Positions 61,770 through 64,000 of a stretch of DNA of 64,000 bases are shown here, piece by piece; position 1 is the first letter of the stretch; each line of letters opens with the position of its first letter. The notes under the pieces were generated by a model. The model was not told where the DNA came from, made no database searches, and worked only from the letters and a program-made list of their open reading frames with translations. This stretch comes from Candidatus Woesearchaeota archaeon (lineage in GTDB: Archaea; Nanobdellota; Nanobdellia; Woesearchaeales; DSVV01): contig JABJHR010000019.1 in NCBI GenBank assembly GCA_018661705.1, forward strand, positions 150,994 through 214,993, given 5' to 3'. Position numbers and translations under genes: made by a program.

Positions 61770-63098
61770 ATGTCTATATTCAAAGCATATGATATTAGGG
61801 GGATTTATCCTGATCAATTAGATGAAAAGCTTGCTTATAATGTGGGAAGATCTTTTGTTACATTTCTTAATTGCAAACAAGTTTGTGTTGGTCAAGACGC
61901 AAGAAAAACTTCTCCCGAACTTTTTGACGCACTAACCAAAGGTATTATGGATCAAGGTGCTGATGTTATATCAATTGGATTGTGTTCTACACCACTATTT
62001 TATTTCGCAACAAAAAATCATGATTCTGGTATTATGGTTACTGCTTCTCACAATCCTGCAGAATATAATGGTTTCAAACTTTGTAGGGATGGTACTGTTC
62101 CAATTAGTGGAGATACAGGAATAAAAGAAATTGAAAAATTAGCTTTGGCAGGTGAGTTTTCTGATCCAAAATCTAAAGGTAAACTTTTAGATCATAATTA
62201 TTTATTAGAATTTTTAGATTTTTGTTTAAAACATAAGGGGAATATTAAACCAATGAAAGTTGTTGTCGATACAGCAAATGGCATGGGTGGTTATGTTCTC
62301 CCAAAAATTTTAGAACAACTGCCACAATTAGAAATCATCCCTTTGTTTTTTGATATTGATATGAGTTTTCCTAATCATGAAGCTAATCCTCTCAATCCAG
62401 ACACCATGAAGGATTTGCAAAAAGCAGTTTTAGACAATAAAGCAGATCTTGGTATTGCAATTGATGGTGATGCAGATCGGGTGATGTTTGTAGACGAGAG
62501 AGCGCAGTTAATTAGTGCAGATTTTATTGGGGCGTTAGTTGGTTTAGAAATGTTGAAAGAAAAACCAAATTTAACATTAGGTTATGATGTTAGGTGTTCA
62601 AAAATAGTTAAAGAAGTTTGGGAAAATGCAGGGGCAAAAACAATCATAACTCGAGTTGGTCATGCCTTAATTAAAGAAAGAATGAGGAAAGAAAATGCTT
62701 ATTTTGTTGGAGAATTTTCCGGACATTTTTATTATGAAGAAACAAGTTATGTTGAAAATACTATCTTAACAACTTTACAAATATTAAATATTATTTCAGA
62801 AGAAAACAAACCTTTTTCTGAGATTATTCAACCATTAAGAAAATATTTTCAATCTGGTGAACATAATTTTAAAGTCGAAGACAAACTTGCAAAAATGAAA
62901 GAATTAGAGCAAGTATACAAAGAGAAGGGTGCTTTAAATACACATTGGTTGGACGGGATTACTGTTGAATTTGAAAATTGGTGGTTTAATGTTAGGCCTT
63001 CTAATACGGAACCCTTGTTAAGATTAAATCTAGAAACAGATACAAAAGAACTTTTAGATGAAACGTTTGATGAATTAAAAAAGTTTATTGAGAATTAA
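61770..63098 (+). CDS. manB: Phosphomannomutase/phosphoglucomutase
   Basis: 442 residues. Phosphoserine loop TASHNPAEYNG (S93), metal loop DGDADR (232-237), sugar-binding GEFSGH and phosphate-binding RPSNTEP near the C-terminus. Interconverts mannose or glucose 6- and 1-phosphate. GAGGTG precedes the ATG; 37 bases follow the nucleotidyltransferase stop, so the two genes form an operon that feeds sugar nucleotides to the glycan region. Confidence 0.96.
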   Translation: MSIFKAYDIRGIYPDQLDEKLAYNVGRSFVTFLNCKQVCVGQDARKTSPELFDALTKGIMDQGADVISIGLCSTPLFYFATKNHDSGIMVTASHNPAEYNGFKLCRDGTVPISGDTGIKEIEKLALAGEFSDPKSKGKLLDHNYLLEFLDFCLKHKGNIKPMKVVVDTANGMGGYVLPKILEQLPQLEIIPLFFDIDMSFPNHEANPLNPDTMKDLQKAVLDNKADLGIAIDGDADRVMFVDERAQLISADFIGALVGLEMLKEKPNLTLGYDVRCSKIVKEVWENAGAKTIITRVGHALIKERMRKENAYFVGEFSGHFYYEETSYVENTILTTLQILNIISEENKPFSEIIQPLRKYFQSGEHNFKVEDKLAKMKELEQVYKEKGALNTHWLDGITVEFENWWFNVRPSNTEPLLRLNLETDTKELLDETFDELKKFIEN

Positions 63099-63118
63099 TT
63101 TTATTTTTATTGTGTGAA

Positions 63119-63973
63119 TTATTTTTGGCTTAACAAATTATATCTTTGCAAATGTTCTTCAGCAGATTTCCTTATCATGCCTATGTCTCCATGAAGATCT
63201 TGTCTATATTTCTTAAACTTTTTATACACAGATCTATATGTCACATCTGAATTATCTTGTATTACTCCTCTACAAATTTTTAATGTTGGCCAATACATTT
63301 CTGGAATTCTATCTTGAAGTTCTTTTAGAACAAATAATGGTTGAGAAATCCACCATCCCTTAATCGAAGCTTGTATGTCTGGATTTCTTTTAGTTTTTAC
63401 ATATTCTAAATCTAACATATTATCTAATTTTTCAATAATTGTTGCATAAGCTAAGGCAGCAGAACCATATGTTTTTACTTGATGAACAATTTCTACTCTT
63501 TCATTCATTGATAGGGCGTGTGATGATGACATTAATACGGATGCAACTAAAGCGTTAGTATGTTTATAGCCCCACTCAGTAACTGCTTCTGCAAATCTAC
63601 CTTCTTTATACTTCAATCCTTCTTCTAAAAAATCATGAGTTAAAATAAAACCAATAATTTTGTCTCTGTCTTCTGCTGTTTCTCTTCCTAACTTTTTTTC
63701 ATTAACTGCCAAATATGCAAATAACCATGCTGCACTTGCAGGATGGATCATAAAGGGATTTCCATTGAATCTTGGTATTCCTTTAACTGCTTGTGTATTC
63801 AATACAAATAGTTCTTTATTATCATCACTAAACACTCTTTTATCATCAAATACAAGACTATCTAGTTTATCAACAGCACTTTCATCTCCACCTTCAATTT
63901 CTCTAATTACTTCTATTAGCCCAACTCTTGCTTCTGCAAGATCTTTAACTAATTCTCTGTATCTTATTGCCAT
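63119..63973 (-). CDS. HD-domain protein related to RelA/SpoT hydrolases
   Basis: 284 residues. NPFMIHPASAAWLFAYL (metal His), LTHDFLEEG (HDxxEE) and IIEKLDNMLDLEYV (compare KLADRLHNM of RelA/SpoT) match the metal-dependent HD hydrolase fold of alarmone hydrolases. No synthetase, TGS or ACT domain is present. It may therefore be a small (p)ppGpp hydrolase; another HD phosphohydrolase is the alternative. The window ends 27 bases upstream of its start, so its promoter is not complete. Compare the long Rel at 1-1116. Confidence 0.78.
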   Translation of the reverse strand: MAIRYRELVKDLAEARVGLIEVIREIEGGDESAVDKLDSLVFDDKRVFSDDNKELFVLNTQAVKGIPRFNGNPFMIHPASAAWLFAYLAVNEKKLGRETAEDRDKIIGFILTHDFLEEGLKYKEGRFAEAVTEWGYKHTNALVASVLMSSSHALSMNERVEIVHQVKTYGSAALAYATIIEKLDNMLDLEYVKTKRNPDIQASIKGWWISQPLFVLKELQDRIPEMYWPTLKICRGVIQDNSDVTYRSVYKKFKKYRQDLHGDIGMIRKSAEEHLQRYNLLSQK

Positions 63974-64000
63974 TTTAACTTTTTATCTAATTTTGCATTA

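Overview
The window reads as the chromosome of an AT-rich archaeon, most likely a DPANN archaeon of the Woesearchaeota/Pacearchaeota type. Evidence: two tRNA genes with bulge-helix-bulge introns; TATA/BRE promoters, often with leaderless starts; GGTG-type ribosome binding sites; an archaeal core cluster (eL43, RNA polymerase subunit P, Pcc1, prefoldin beta, UPF0147); Cdc48; GatD; type II methionine aminopeptidase; type II GAPDH; geranylgeranyl reductase; and an AglB whose extra segment after the first membrane helix resembles, from memory, woesearchaeal AglB. The assignment is by pattern recognition, not by search. I found no CRISPR array, insertion sequence or phage gene.

Layout. 1-2.0 kb: 3' part of a long RelA/SpoT-type gene overlapping map. 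2.1-3.9 kb: intron-containing tRNA-Pro leading into the core translation/transcription cluster. 3.9-5.2 kb: an MscS-type channel and an unknown gene. 5.3-10.8 kb: two paralogous membrane-tethered, cysteine-rich proteins with DxDGDG motifs flank a MinD-like ATPase block (two related 155-residue helical proteins, the ATPase, a four-helix membrane protein). 10.8-11.2 kb: no gene but three long inverted repeats that look like structured RNA. 11.2-17.0 kb: a possible SecB-fold protein, Cdc48 with an unusual insertion, a radical SAM enzyme, GatD.

17-42 kb is a surface-glycan and protein N-glycosylation region. It holds glycosyltransferases of the GT4, GT2 and GT-C types, a NodU-type carbamoyltransferase, two cobalamin-dependent radical SAM enzymes, two sugar-nucleotide epimerases/dehydratases, a PLP sugar aminotransferase, a WbuC cupin, two methyltransferases, a GNAT, a flippase-like membrane protein, polyprenyl-phosphate sugar synthases, a DUF2304 protein, the oligosaccharyltransferase AglB, and a geranylgeranyl reductase for lipids. 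Several minus-strand units share a promoter sequence. The likely flow is sugar nucleotides, then lipid-linked glycan assembly and decoration, then transfer by AglB to the surface proteins encoded next door.

42.5-53 kb: five large envelope proteins in one direction: a membrane-anchored coiled coil, a secreted protein whose C-terminus looks like a small beta-barrel ending in phenylalanine, a PKD-repeat protein, a tethered CARDB-like protein, and a three-to-four-helix protein with Ig-like and cadherin-like domains. 53-56.7 kb: intron-containing tRNA-Trp, small proteins, an FKBP isomerase, and a HAD phosphatase/methylthiotransferase operon behind a palindrome-rich divergent promoter. 56.7-60.6 kb: a gluconeogenic operon (class I FBPase, class II aldolase, TalC-type transaldolase, type II GAPDH). 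60.6-63.1 kb: a 40-residue membrane peptide, an RHH-nucleotidyltransferase fusion and a phosphomannomutase. 63.1-64 kb: an HD-domain protein related to RelA/SpoT hydrolases.

The best candidates for undescribed biology are the envelope cluster with the barrel-like protein, the MinD block between twin tethered proteins, the RHH-nucleotidyltransferase fusion, the Cdc48 insertion, and the structured intergenic RNA region.
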